A stretch of DNA of 64,000 bases from Styela clava (GCF_964204865.1 NC_135254.1:4221001-4285000); one strand, 5' to 3'. Shown: positions 1-10,581, counted from the first letter of the stretch. A program made the numbers and translations. Notes: generated by a model not told the origin, from the letters alone.

Positions 1-39
1 ATCGTATTCCACGTTACTGACAGACGAATCAATTAAAAT

Positions 40-52
40 TGCAACTTTTGCA
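40..52. promoter_or_regulatory. Upstream palindrome TGCAA-N3-TTGCA
   Basis: TGCAACTTTTGCA sits at -97 to -85 of copy 1 and recurs before nearly every copy. Some units read TGCAAATTTTGCA, which extends the symmetry to TGCAAA-T-TTTGCA and is octamer-like. It could be an upstream activator site; there is no other evidence for function. Confidence 0.35.
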
Positions 53-67
53 CATATCGTTTTTATT

Positions 68-87
68 GTTGAGAACTTCTTCTCAAC
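68..87. repeat. Perfect inverted repeat overlapping the PSEA
   Basis: GTTGAGAA (68-75) and TTCTCAAC (80-87) are perfect 8-bp reverse complements separated by CTTC. The right arm is part of the PSEA-like core. P2g, P3, P6, P7 and P8 promoters each carry changes that weaken or break one pair, so the symmetry is not kept in all copies and may be incidental. Confidence 0.75.
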
Positions 88-96
88 ATTTAGCAT
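76..96 (+). promoter_or_regulatory. PSEA-like promoter element of copy 1 (representative)
   Basis: Lies at -61 to -41 of U1, with core TTCTCAACATTTAGC. Position and CAAC..TTTAGC core match the insect snRNA PSEA as I remember it, bound by the SNAPc/PBP complex. Classes used in the copy entries: P1 = TTCTCAACATTTAGC; P2t = TTCTCAACGTTTAGC with upstream GTTGAG; P2g = the same core with upstream GTGGAG; P3 = TTTTCAACGTTTAGC; P4 = P1 ending TTTAGT; P5 = CAACATGTAGC; P6 = TCCTCAACATTTAGC; P7 = TTTTCAACATTTAGC; P8 = P2g with CTCCTTCTCAAC; P9 = CAACAATTAGT. The assignment rests on memory of the family, not an alignment. Confidence 0.7.
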
Positions 97-104
97 AGAA
101 CATT

Positions 105-112
105 CATTCATG
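105..112 (+). promoter_or_regulatory. PSEB-position segment, non-TATA
   Basis: CATTCATG occupies -32 to -25, where insect Pol II snRNA genes have PSEB and Pol III (U6-type) genes have a TATA box. The absence of TATA argues for Pol II. Copies at 26595 and 33875 read CATTTATG here. Confidence 0.4.
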
Positions 113-136
113 ATGCGCAACCAATCGTCACAAACC

Positions 137-299
137 ATACTTACCTGACGAGGCAGTCAACCGCGATCACGAAGGCGGTTCTGCCTAGGCGAGGTTTAGT
201 CATTGCACCCAGACTAAATTGACCCTAGCGATTATCCCAAATGTGGATAACTCGGTCGTGTAATTTCTGCTAGTGGGGACTGCGTTCGCGCTATCCCTT
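137..299 (+). ncRNA. U1: U1 snRNA, copy 1 (reference sequence)
   Basis: U1 snRNA pairs with 5' splice sites at the first step of spliceosome assembly. The 5' end AUACUUACCUG (nt 1-11) is the splice-site-complementary sequence. Stem-loop I: 15-20/45-50 and 23-28/39-44 are perfect helices closing the U1-70K loop GAUCACGAAG (29-38). Stem-loop II: 59-65/76-82 is a perfect 7-bp stem with loop AUUGCACCCA (66-75), the U1A/SNF site. Stem-loop III: 96-101/109-114. The Sm-type site AAUUUCUGC is at 126-134. Stem-loop IV: 139-143/158-162 and GCG/CGC with a UUCG loop (149-152). The mature 3' end is set two bases past the final CCC by analogy with insect U1 and could be off by a few bases. Promoter class P1. 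This exact sequence occurs in 15 full-length copies and is used as the reference. Confidence 0.95.
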
Positions 300-814
300 T
301 TATATATTTGCTCACTACCAATAATCTTGTTGTCTTTCGAGTTAGGTCAAAGAGCGGCCACGCTGCTTTCATTAGTTGTGGCCGTATTGATCCTCGTTTG
401 GGTGTGTTATATTTCTCATGACCAATCTTACAATCCATTTATTGATATTATTCCATGACATGCTTTGCCATTATCCAAGTTATCCCTTTATCCAACCGTC
501 CTTGCTTGCAGTTCCACATTCAGATTGTGTTGCCATTGATTGAGCAATAGAATGAGCGCCTAGTTTCGGAAATATCGTTATTCTCTGTTTAGGGTACGTA
601 TCGGAGCTGCGGCTCTTTGTTTATAGTTTAATGTTTCAACCCCTGGTCCTTGCTATTTCTTGTAAAGTTGTTCAGCTTCATTCTGCATCGGATGGCAAAA
701 AACTCACGATGTATCACATAAAAGATTTGAACGCAATGAATCGTATTCTACGTTACTGACAGACGAATCAATTAAAATTGCAACTTTTGCACATATCGTT
801 TTTATTGTTGAGAA
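300..814 (+). other. Representative intergenic spacer
   Basis: This spacer runs from the end of U1 copy 1 to the PSEA of copy 2. It begins TTTTATATATTTGC directly after U1, contains a 7-bp inverted repeat at 355-384, and later a GGTACGTAT segment resembling a 5' splice site. I found no second RNA gene, on either strand, by looking for U2, U5, U6, 5S or tRNA hallmarks. The vertebrate-type 3' box (GTTT..AAA..AGA) is not evident. All other spacers in the window are versions of this one, differing by substitutions and the indels listed for the array. Confidence 0.8.
355..384 (+). repeat. Spacer hairpin CGGCCAC...GTGGCCG (representative)
   Basis: CGGCCAC (355-361) and GTGGCCG (378-384) form a perfect 7-bp stem around a 16-nt loop, starting 56 nt after the U1 3' end. 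It is present in nearly every spacer. Common variants are GTGGTCG (G-U wobble kept in RNA) and GTGGCCT (end pair lost). The copy downstream of 32453 has CGGCAAC and the one downstream of 40367 has CGGCCAA with GTGGTCG. A role in 3'-end formation or termination is possible but unproven. Confidence 0.6.
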
Positions 815-875
815 CTTCTTCTCAACATTTAGCATAGAACATTCATTCATGATGCGCAACCAATCGTCACAAATC

Positions 876-1038
876 ATACTTACCTGACGGGGCAGTCAAC
901 CGTGATCACGTAGGCGGTTCTGCCTAGGCGAGGTTTAGTCATTGCACCCAGACTAAATTGACCCTAGCGATTATCCCAAATGTAGATAACTCGGTCGTTT
1001 AATTTTTGCTAGTGGGGACTGCGTTTGCGCTATCCCTT
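876..1038 (+). ncRNA. U1: U1 snRNA, copy 2 (loop I variant)
   Basis: Differs from copy 1 by A15G, C28U, A36U, G109A, G124U, C131U and C151U. A36U alters the U1-70K loop to GAUCACGUAG. C131U turns the Sm site into AAUUUUUGC, closer to the general Sm consensus. C151U changes the UUCG cap to UUUG. A15G and C28U keep wobble pairs in stem I; G109A breaks the top pair of stem III. Promoter P1. Confidence 0.9.
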
Positions 1039-1627
1039 TTATATATTTGCTTACGACCAATATCCTGTTAGCTTACGAGTTAGGTAAATGAGCGGCCACG
1101 TTGCTTTCATTAGTTGTGGCCGTATTGATCCTCGTTTGGGTGTGGTATATTTCTCATGACCAATCTTACAATCCATTCATCGATATTATTCCATGACATG
1201 CCTTGCCATTATCCAAGTTATTTCCTTTATCCAACCGTCTCTAGATTGATTCCTTATTTGCAGTTCCACATTCAGATTGTGTTGCCATTGATTGAGCAAT
1301 AGAATGAGCGCCAAGATTTGGAAGTATCATTGTTTGCTGTCCAAGGTACGTATCGGGGCTGCGGCTCTTTGTTTATAGTTTAATATTTCAACCCCTGGTC
1401 CTTGCTATTCCTTGTAAAGTTGTTCAGCTTCATTCTGCATCGGATGGCAAAAAACTCACGATGTATCACATAAAAGATTTGAACGCAATGAATCGTATTC
1501 TACGTTACTGACAGACGAATCAATTAAAATTGCAACTTTTGCACATATCGTTTTTATTGTGGAGAACTTCTTCTCAACGTTTAGCATAGAACATTCATTC
1601 ATGATGCGCAACCAATCGTCACAAACC

Positions 1628-1790
1628 ATACTTACCTGACGAGGCAGTCAACCGCGATCACGAAGGCGGTTCTGCCTAGGCGAGGTTTAGTCATTGCACC
1701 CAGACTAAATTGACCCTGGCGATTATCCCAAATGTGGATAACTCGGTCGTGTAATTTCAGCTAGTGGGGACTGCGTTCGCGCTATCCCTT
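1628..1790 (+). ncRNA. U1: U1 snRNA, copy 3
   Basis: Differs by A91G between stems II and III, and U132A, which changes the Sm site to AAUUUCAGC and may weaken Sm binding. Promoter P2g. Confidence 0.92.
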
Positions 1791-2379
1791 TTATATATTT
1801 GCTCACGACCAATATCCTGTTGGCTTACGAGTTAGGTCAATGAGCGGCCACGTTGCTTTCATTAGTTGTGGCCTTATTGATCCTCGTTTGGGTGTGGTAT
1901 ATTTCTCATGAACAATCTTACAATCCATTCATTGATATTATTCCATGACATGCCTTGCCATTATCCAAGTTATTTCCTTTATCCAACCGTCTCTAGATTG
2001 ATTCCTTATTTGCAGCTCCACATTCAGATTGTGTTGCCATTGATTGAGCATTAGAATGAGCGCCAAGATTTGGAAGTATCATTGTTTGCTGTCCAAGGTA
2101 CGTATCGGGGCTGCGGCTCTTTGTTTATAGTTTAATATTTCAACCCCTGGTCCTTGCTATTTCTTGTAAAGTTGTTCAGCTTCATTCTGCATCGGATGGC
2201 AAAAAACTCACGATGTATCACATAAAAGATTTGAACGCAATGAATCGTATTCTACGTTACTGACAGACGAATCAATTAAAATTGCAACTTTTGCACATAT
2301 CGTTTTTATTGTGGAGAACTTCTTCTCAACGTTTAGCATAGAACATTCATTCATGATGCGCAACCAATCGTCACAAACC

Positions 2380-2542
2380 ATACTTACCTGACGAGGCAGT
2401 CAACCGCGATCACGAAGGCGGTTCTGCCTAGGCGAGGTTTAGTCATTGCACCCAGACTAAATTGACCCTAGCGATTATCCCAAATGTGGATAACTCGGTC
2501 GTGTAATTTCTGCTAGTGGGGACTGCGTTCGCGCTATCCCTT
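2380..2542 (+). ncRNA. U1: U1 snRNA, copy 4 (canonical)
   Basis: Identical to copy 1. Promoter P2g. The downstream spacer is the 739-bp type with TATATACTTG after the gene. Confidence 0.95.
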
Positions 2543-3118
2543 TTATATACTTGCTCACTACCAATAATCTTGTTGTCTTTCGAGTTAGGTCAAAGAGCGG
2601 CCACGCTGCTTTCATTAGTTGTGGCCGTATTGATCCTCGTTTGGGTGTGTTATATTTCTCATGACCAATCTTACAATCCATTTATTGATATTATTCCATG
2701 ACATGCTTTGCCATTATCCAAGTTATCCCTTTATCCGACCGTCCTTGCTTGCAGTTCCACATTCAGATTGTGTTGCCATTGATTGAGCAATAGAATGAGC
2801 GCCTAGTTTCGGAAATATCGTTATTCTCTGTTTAGGGTACGTATCGGAGCTGCGGCTCTTTGTTTATAGTTTAATGTTTCAACCCCTGGTCCTTGCTATT
2901 TCTTGTAAAGTTGTTCAGCTTCATTCTGCATCGGATGGCAAAAAACTCACGATGTATCACATAAAAGATTTGAACGCAATGAATCGTATTCTATGTTACT
3001 GACAGACGAATCAAATAAAATTGCAACTTTTGCACATATCGTTTTTATTGTTGAGAACTTCTTTTCAACGTTTAGCATAGAACATTCATTCATGATGCGC
3101 AACCAATCGCCACAAATC

Positions 3119-3280
3119 ATACTTACCTGACGAGGCAGTCAACCGCGATCACGAAGGCGGTTCTGCCTAGGCGAGGTTTAGTCATTGCACCCAGGCTAAA
3201 TTGACCCTAGCGATTATCCCAAATGTGGATAACTCGGTCGCGTAATTTCTGCTAGTGGGACTGCGTTCGCGCTGTCCCTT
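3119..3280 (+). ncRNA. U1: U1 snRNA, copy 5 (stem IV variant)
   Basis: Differs by A77G (wobble in stem II), U123C, loss of one G within 139-142, and A157G. A157G creates a C144-G157 pair that extends the lower stem IV helix, offsetting the shortened G run. The spacer lacks 29 bp just downstream of the gene. Promoter P3. Confidence 0.92.
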
Positions 3281-3842
3281 TTATATATTTGCTTAGGTCA
3301 ATGAGCGGCCACGTTGCTTTCATTAGTTGTGGCCGTATTGATCCTCGTTTGGGTGTGGTATATTTCTCAGGAACAATCTTACAATCCATTCATTGATATT
3401 ATTCCATGACATGCCTTGCCATTATCCAAGTTATTTCCTTTATCCAACCGTCTCTAGATTGATTCCTTATTTGCAGTTCCACATTCAGATTGTGTTGCCA
3501 TTGATTGAGCAATAGAATGAGCGCCAAGATTTGGAAGTATAATTGTTTGCTGTCCAAGGGTACGTATTGGGGCTGTGGCTCTTTGTTTATAGTTTATTAT
3601 TTTAAACCCTGGCTCTTTGCTATTTCTTGTAAAGTTGTTCAGCTACATTCTGCATCGGATGGCAAAGAACTCGCGATGTCTCACATAAAAGATTTGAACG
3701 CCATGAATCGTATTCTACGTTACTGACAGACGAATCAATTAAAATTGCAACTTTTGCACATATCGTTTTTATTGTTGAGAACTTCTTCTCAACATTTAGT
3801 ATAGAACATTCATTCATGATGCGCAACCAATCGTCACAAATC

Positions 3843-4005
3843 ATACTTACCTGACGAGGCAGTCAACCGCGATCACGAAGACGGTTCTGCCTAGGCGAGG
3901 TTTAGTCATTGCACCCAGACTAAATTGACCCTAGCGATTATCCCAAATGTGGATAACTCGGTCGTGTAATTTCTGCTTGTGGGGACTGCGTTCGCGCTAT
4001 CCCTT
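3843..4005 (+). ncRNA. U1: U1 snRNA, copy 6
   Basis: Differs by G39A, which opens the C28-G39 pair next to the U1-70K loop, and A136U just after the Sm site. Promoter P4. Confidence 0.92.
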
Positions 4006-4584
4006 TTATATATTTGCTCACGACCAATATCCTGTTGGCTTACGAGTTAGGTCAATGAGCGGCCACGTTGCTTTCATTAGTTGTGGCCGTATTGATCCTC
4101 GTTTGGGTGTGTTATATTTCTCATGACCAATCTTACAATCCATTTATTTATATTATTCCATGACATGCCTTGCCATTATCCAAGTTATCCCTTTATCCAA
4201 CCGTCTCTAGATTGATTCCTTATTTGCAGTTCCACATTCAGATTGTGTTGCCATTGATTGAGCAATAGAATGAGCGCCAAGATTTGGAAGTATCATTGTT
4301 TGCTGTCCAAGGTACGTATTGGGGCTGTGGCTCTTTGTTTATAGTTTAATATTTCAAACCCTGGCTCTTTGCTATTTCTTGTAAAGTTGTTCAGCTTCAT
4401 TCTGCATAGAACTCGCGATGTATCACATAAAAGATTTGAACGCAATGAATCGTATTCTACGTTATTGACAGACGAATCAATTAAAATTGCAAATTTTGCA
4501 CATATCGTTTTTATTGTTGAGAACTTCTTTTCAACGTTTAGCATAGAACATTCATTCATGATGCGCAACCAATCGCCACAAATC

Positions 4585-4746
4585 ATACTTACCTGACGAG
4601 GCAGTCAACCGCGATCACGAAGGCGGTTCTGCCTAGGCGAGGTTTAGTCATTGCACCCAGGCTAAATTGACCCTAGCGATTATCCCAAATGTGGATAACT
4701 CGGTCGCGTAATTTCTGCTAGTGGGACTGCGTTCGCGCTGTCCCTT
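4585..4746 (+). ncRNA. U1: U1 snRNA, copy 7 (stem IV variant)
   Basis: Same haplotype as copy 5: A77G, U123C, one G lost, A157G. Promoter P3. First unit of the second copy of a 1466-bp dimer. Confidence 0.92.
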
Positions 4747-5308
4747 TTATATATTTGCTTAGGTCAATGAGCGGCCACGTTGCTTTCATTAGTTGTGGCC
4801 GTATTGATCCTCGTTTGGGTGTGGTATATTTCTCAGGAACAATCTTACAATCCATTCATTGATATTATTCCATGACATGCCTTGCCATTATCCAAGTTAT
4901 TTCCTTTATCCAACCGTCTCTAGATTGATTCCTTATTTGCAGTTCCACATTCAGATTGTGTTGCCATTGATTGAGCAATAGAATGAGCGCCAAGATTTGG
5001 AAGTATAATTGTTTGCTGTCCAAGGGTACGTATTGAGGCTGTGGCTCTTTGTTTATAGTTTATTATTTTAAACCCTGGCTCTTTGCTATTTCTTGTAAAG
5101 TTGTTCAGCTACATTCTGCATCGGATGGCAAAGAACTCGCGATGTCTCACATAAAAGATTTGAACGCCATGAATCGTATTCTACGTTACTGACAGACGAA
5201 TCAATTAAAATTGCAACTTTTGCACATATCGTTTTTATTGTTGAGAACTTCTTCTCAACATTTAGTATAGAACATTCATTCATGATGCGCAACCAATCGT
5301 CACAAATC

Positions 5309-5471
5309 ATACTTACCTGACGAGGCAGTCAACCGCGATCACGAAGACGGTTCTGCCTAGGCGAGGTTTAGTCATTGCACCCAGACTAAATTGACCCTAG
5401 CGATTATCCCAAATGTGGATAACTCGGTCGTGTAATTTCTGCTTGTGGGGACTGCGTTCGCGCTATCCCTT
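5309..5471 (+). ncRNA. U1: U1 snRNA, copy 8
   Basis: G39A and A136U, as in copy 6 of which it is the dimer duplicate. Promoter P4. Confidence 0.92.
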
Positions 5472-6050
5472 TTATATATTTGCTCACGACCAATATCCTG
5501 TTGGCTTACGAGTTAGGTCAATGAGCGGCCACGTTGCTTTCATTAGTTGTGGCCGTATTGATCCTCGTTTGGGTGTGTTATATTTCTCATGACCAATCTT
5601 ACAATCCATTTATTTATATTATTCCATGACATGCCTTGCCATTATCCAAGTTATCCCTTTATCCAACCGTCTCTAGATTGATTCCTTATTTGCAGTTCCA
5701 CATTCAGATTGTGTTGCCATTGATTGAGCAATAGAATGAGCGCCAAGATTTGGAAGTATCATTGTTTGCTGTCCAAGGTACGTATTGGGGCTGTGGCTCT
5801 TTGTTTATAGTTTAATATTTCAAACCCTGGCTCTTTGCTATTTCTTGTAAAGTTGTTCAGCTTCATTCTGCATAGAACTCGCGATGTATCACATAAAAGA
5901 TTTGAACGCAATGAATCGTATTCTACGTTATTGACAGACGAATCAATTAAAATTGCAAATTTTGCACATATCGTTTTTATTGTTGAGAACTTCTTCTCAA
6001 CATTTAGCATAGAACATTCATTCATGATGCGCAACCAATCGTCACAAATC

Positions 6051-6213
6051 ATACTTACCTGACGAGGCAGTCAACCGCGATCACGAAGACGGTTCTGCCT
6101 AGGCGAGGTTTAGTCATTGCACCCAGACTAAATTGACCCTAGCGATTATTCCAAATGTCGATAACTCGGTCGTGTAATTTCTGCTTGTGAGGACTGCGTT
6201 CGCGCTATCCCTT
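6051..6213 (+). ncRNA. U1: U1 snRNA, copy 9 (stem III and IV changes)
   Basis: G39A, C100U, G109C, A136U and G140A. C100U with G109C loosens the top of stem III (one wobble, one C-C mismatch); G140A removes the G140-C161 pair of stem IV. Promoter P1. Probably partly degenerate. Confidence 0.88.
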
Positions 6214-6802
6214 TTATATATTTGCTCACGACCAATATCCTGTTGGCTTAAGAGTTAGGTCAATGAGCGGCCACGTTGCTTCCATTAGTTGTGGCCGTAT
6301 TGATCCTCGTTTGGGTGTGTTATATTTCTCATGACCAATCTTACCATCCATTTATTTATATTATTTCATGACATGCCTTGCCATTATCCAAGTTATCCCT
6401 TTATCCAACCGTCTCTAGATTGATTCCTTATTTGCAGTTCCACATTCAGATTGTGTTGCCATTGATTGAGCAATAGAATGAGCGCCGAGATTTGGAAGTA
6501 TCATTGTTTGCTGTCCAGGGTACGTATTGGGGCTGTGGCTCTTCGTTTATAGTTTAATATTTTGAACCCTGGCTCTTTGCTATTTCTTGTAAAGTTGTTC
6601 AGCTACATTCTGCATCGGATGGCAAAGAACTCGCGATGTCTCACATAAAAGATTTGAACGCAATGAATCGTATTCTACGTTACTGACAGACGAATCAATT
6701 AAAATTGCAACTTTTGCACATATCGTTTTTATTGTTGAGAACTTCTTCTCAACATTTAGTATAGAACATTCATTCATGATGCGCAACCAATCGTCACAAA
6801 TC

Positions 6803-6964
6803 ATACTTACCTGACGAGGCAGTCAACCGCGATCACGAAGACGGTTCTGCCTAGGCGAGGTTTAGTCATTGCACCCAGACTAAATTGACCCTAGTGATTA
6901 TCCCAAATGTGGATAACTCGGTCGCGTAATTTCTGCTAGTGGGACTGCGTTCGCGCTGTCCCTT
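6803..6964 (+). ncRNA. U1: U1 snRNA, copy 10 (stem IV variant)
   Basis: G39A, C93U, U123C, one G lost in 139-142, A157G. It combines the G39A 5' half of copy 6 type with the 3' half of copy 5 type, pointing to past exchange inside the gene. Promoter P4. Confidence 0.91.
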
Positions 6965-7524
6965 TTATATATTTGCTTAGGTCAATGAGCGGCCACGTTG
7001 CTTTCATTAGTTGTGGCCGTATTGATCCTCGTTTGGGTGTGTTATATTTCTCATGACCAATCTTACAATCCATTTATTTATATTATTCCATGACATGCCT
7101 TGCCATTATCCAAGTTATTCATTTATCCAACCGTCTCTAGATTGATTCCTTATTTGCAGTTCCAGATTCAGATTGTGTTGCCATTGATTGAGCAATAGAA
7201 TGAGCGCCAAGATTCGGAAATATCATTATTCTCTGTTTAAGGTACGTATCGGAGCTGCGGCTCTTTGTTTATAGTTTGATATTTCAACCCCTGGTCCTTG
7301 CAATTTCTTGTAAAGTTGTTCAGTTTCATTCTGCCATCGGATGGCAAAGAACTCGCGATGTATCACATAAAAGATTTGAACGCAATGAATCGTATTCTAC
7401 GTTACTGACAGACGAATCAATTAAAATCGCAACTTTTGCACATATCGTTTTTATTGTTGAGAACTTCTTCTCAACATTTAGCATAGAACATTCATTCATG
7501 ATGCGCAACCAATCGTCACAAATC

Positions 7525-7687
7525 ATACTTACCTGACGGGGCAGTCAACCGTGATCACGTAGGCGGTTCTGCCTAGGCGAGGTTTAGTCATTGCACCCAG
7601 ACTAAATTGACCCTAGCGATTATCCCAAATGTAGATAACTCGGTCGTGTAATTTCTGCTAGTGGGGACTGCGTTCGCGCTATCCCTT
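7525..7687 (+). ncRNA. U1: U1 snRNA, copy 11 (loop I variant)
   Basis: A15G, C28U, A36U and G109A: the loop I haplotype without the Sm and cap changes of copy 2. Promoter P1. Confidence 0.91.
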
Positions 7688-8276
7688 TTATATATTTGCT
7701 TACGACCAATATCCTGTTAGCTTACGAGTTAGGTAAATGAGCGGCCACGTTGCTTTCATTAGTTGTGGCCGTATTGATCCTCGTTTGGGTGTGGTATATT
7801 TCTCATGACCAATCTTACAATCCATTCATCGATATTATTCCATGACATGCCTTGCCATTATCCAAGGTATTTCCTTTATCCAACCGTCTCTAGATTGATT
7901 CCTTATTTGCAGTTCCACATTCAGATTGTGTTGCCATTGATTGAGCAATAGAATGAGCGCCAAGATTTGGAAGTATCATTGTTTGCTGTCCAAGGTACGT
8001 ATCGGGGCTGCGGCTCTTTGTTTATAGTTTAATATTTCAACCCCTGGTCCTTGCTATTTCTTGTAAAGTTGTTCAGCTTCATTCTGCATCGGATGGCAAA
8101 AAACTCACGATGTATCACATAAAAGATTTGAACGCAATGAATCGTATTCTACGTTACTGACAGACGAATCAATTAAAATTGCAACTTTTGCACATATCGT
8201 TTTTATTGTGGAGAACTTCTTCTCAACGTTTAGCATAGAACATTCATTCATGATGCGCAACCAATCGTCACAAACC

Positions 8277-8439
8277 ATACTTACCTGACGAGGCAGTCAA
8301 CCGCGATCACGAAGGCGGTTCTGCCTAGGCGAGGTTTAGTCATTGCACCCAGACTAAATTGACCCTAGCGATTATCCCAAATGTGGATACCTCGGTCGTG
8401 TAATTTCTGCTAGTGGGGACTGCGTTCGCGCTATCCCTT
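8277..8439 (+). ncRNA. U1: U1 snRNA, copy 12
   Basis: Single change A114C, breaking the U96-A114 base pair at the foot of stem III. Promoter P2g. Confidence 0.93.
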
Positions 8440-9028
8440 TTATATATTTGCTCACGACCAATATCCTGTTGGCTTACGAGTTAGGTCAATGAGCGGCCAC
8501 GTTGCTTTCATTAGTTGTGGCCTTATTGATCCTCGTTTGGGTGTGGTATATTTCTCATGAACAATCTTACAATCCATTCATTGATATTATTCCATGACAT
8601 GCCTTGCCATTATCCAAGTTATTTCCTTTATCCAACCGTCTCTAGATTGATTCCTTATTTGCAGTTCCAAATTCAGTTTGTGTTGCCATTGATTGAGCAA
8701 TAGAATGAGCGCCAAGATTTGGAAGTATCATTGTTTGCTGTCCAAGGTACGTATCGGGGCTGCGGCTCTTTGTTTATAGTTTAATATTTCAACCCCTGGT
8801 CCTTGCTATTTCTTGTAAAGTTGTTCAGCTTCATTCTGCATCGGATGGCAAAATACTCACGATGTATCACATAAAAGATTTGAACGCAATGAATCGTATT
8901 CTACGTTACTGACAGACGAATCAATTAAAATTGCAACTTTTGCACATATCGTTTTTATTGTGGAGAACTTCTTCTCAACGTTTAGCATAGAACATTCATT
9001 CATGATGCGCAACCAATCGTCACAAACC

Positions 9029-9191
9029 ATACTTACCTGACGAGGCAGTCAACCGCGATCACGAAGGCGGTTCTGCCTAGGCGAGGTTTAGTCATTGCAC
9101 CCAGACTAAATTGACCCTAGCGATTATCCCAAATGTGGATAACTCGGTCGTGTAATTTCTGCTAGTGGGGACTGCGTTCGCGCTATCCCTT
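9029..9191 (+). ncRNA. U1: U1 snRNA, copy 13 (canonical)
   Basis: Identical to copy 1. Promoter P2g. First unit of the 1390-bp dimer at 9035-10424. Confidence 0.95.
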
Positions 9192-9767
9192 TTATATACT
9201 TGCTCACTACCAATAATCTTGTTGTCTTTCGAGTTAGGTCAAAGAGCGGCCACGCTGCTTTCATTAGTTGTGGCCGTATTGATCCTCGTTTGGGTGTGTT
9301 ATATTTCTCATGACCAATCTTACAATCCATTTATTGATATTATTCCATGACATGCTTTGCCATTATCCAAGTTATCCCTTTATCCGACCGTCCTTGCTTG
9401 CAGTTCCACATTCAGATTGTGTTGCCATTGATTGAGCAATAGAATGAGCGCCTAGTTTCGGAAATATCGTTATTCTCTGTTTAGGGTACGTATCGGAGCT
9501 GCGGCTCTTTGTTTATAGTTTAATGTTTCAACCCCTGGTCCTTGCTATTTCTTGTAAAGTTGTTCAGCTTCATTCTGCATCGGATGGCAAAAAACTCACG
9601 ATGTATCACATAAAAGATTTGAACGCAATGAATCGTATTCTATGTTACTGACAGACGAATCAAATAAAATTGCAACTTTTGCACATATCGTTTTTATTGT
9701 TGAGAACTTCTTTTCAACGTTTAGCATAGAACATTCATTCATGATGCGCAACCAATCGCCACAAATC

Positions 9768-9929
9768 ATACTTACCTGACGAGGCAGTCAACCGCGATCA
9801 CGAAGGCGGTTCTGCCTAGGCGAGGTTTAGTCATTGCACCCAGGCTAAATTGACCCTAGCGATTATCCCAAATGTGGATAACTCGGTCGCGTAATTTCTG
9901 CTAGTGGGACTGCGTTCGCGCTGTCCCTT
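9768..9929 (+). ncRNA. U1: U1 snRNA, copy 14 (stem IV variant)
   Basis: A77G, U123C, one G lost, A157G. Promoter P3. The spacer after it ends in a 73-bp deletion before copy 15. Confidence 0.92.
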
Positions 9930-10418
9930 TTATATATTTGCTTAGGTCAATGAGCGGCCACGTTGCTTTCATTAGTTGTGGCCGTATTGATCCTCGTTTG
10001 GGTGTGGTATATTTCTCATGAACAATCTTACAATCCATTCATTGATATTATTCCATGACATGCCTTGCCATTATCCAAGTTATTTCCTTTATCCAACCGT
10101 CTCTAGATTGATTCCTTATTTGCAGTTCCACATTCAGATTGTGTTGCCATTGATTGAGCAATAGAATGAGCGCCAAGATTTGGAAGTATAATTGTTTGCT
10201 GTCCAAGGGTACGTATTGGGGCTGTGGCTCTTTGTTTATAGTTTATTATTTTAAACCCTGGCTCTTTGCTATTTCTTGTAAAGTTATTCAGCTACATTCT
10301 GCATCGGATGGCAAAGAACTCGCGATGTCTCACATAAAAGATTTGAAAGATTGAGAACTTCTTCTCAACATTTAGTATAGAACATTCATTCATGATGCGC
10401 AACCAATCGTCACAAATC

Positions 10419-10581
10419 ATACTTACCTGACGAGGCAGTCAACCGCGATCACGAAGACGGTTCTGCCTAGGCGAGGTTTAGTCATTGCACCCAGACTAAA
10501 TTGACCCTAGCGATTATCCCAAATGTGGATAACTCGGTCGTGTAATTTCTGCTAGTGGGGACTGCGTTCGCGCTATCCCTT
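10419..10581 (+). ncRNA. U1: U1 snRNA, copy 15 (shortened upstream region)
   Basis: Only G39A. Its 5' part matches copy 17 while everything after it (TATATACTTG spacer) matches copy 13, so a crossover inside the gene is likely. Upstream, GATTTGAAAGATTGAGAAC near 10345 marks a 73-bp deletion that removes the TGCAA palindrome but leaves the PSEA (P4). Confidence 0.92.

Larger units (their letters stand above)
3125..6056 (+). repeat. 1466-bp dimer duplicated in tandem
   Basis: Intervals 724+742 occur twice (3125-4590, 4591-6056). They carry the same U1 haplotypes (stem IV variant, then G39A/A136U) and the same spacer differences. Confidence 0.85.

Noticed and set aside
300-305. TTTT directly after U1 as an RNA polymerase III terminator
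   Set aside because: U1 is a Pol II gene in animals and no TATA box is present at -32 to -25. Four T residues also occur often by chance in this AT-rich spacer.
340-354. GTTAGGTCAAAGAG as the vertebrate-type 3' box
   Set aside because: It shares only a few scattered bases with the 3' box consensus and lies about 40 nt downstream; not enough to annotate.
232-438. Recurrent open frames of 60-112 codons on both strands, present in most repeats
   Set aside because: They overlap the U1 gene or its promoter and spacer, exist on both strands over the same bases, change length with each indel and match no protein family I recognise. They are by-products of a repeated non-coding sequence.
300-814. 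A second RNA gene (U2, U5, U6, 5S or tRNA) in the spacer
   Set aside because: Neither strand shows the expected start motifs, Sm site with hairpin, or A/B boxes beyond short chance matches.
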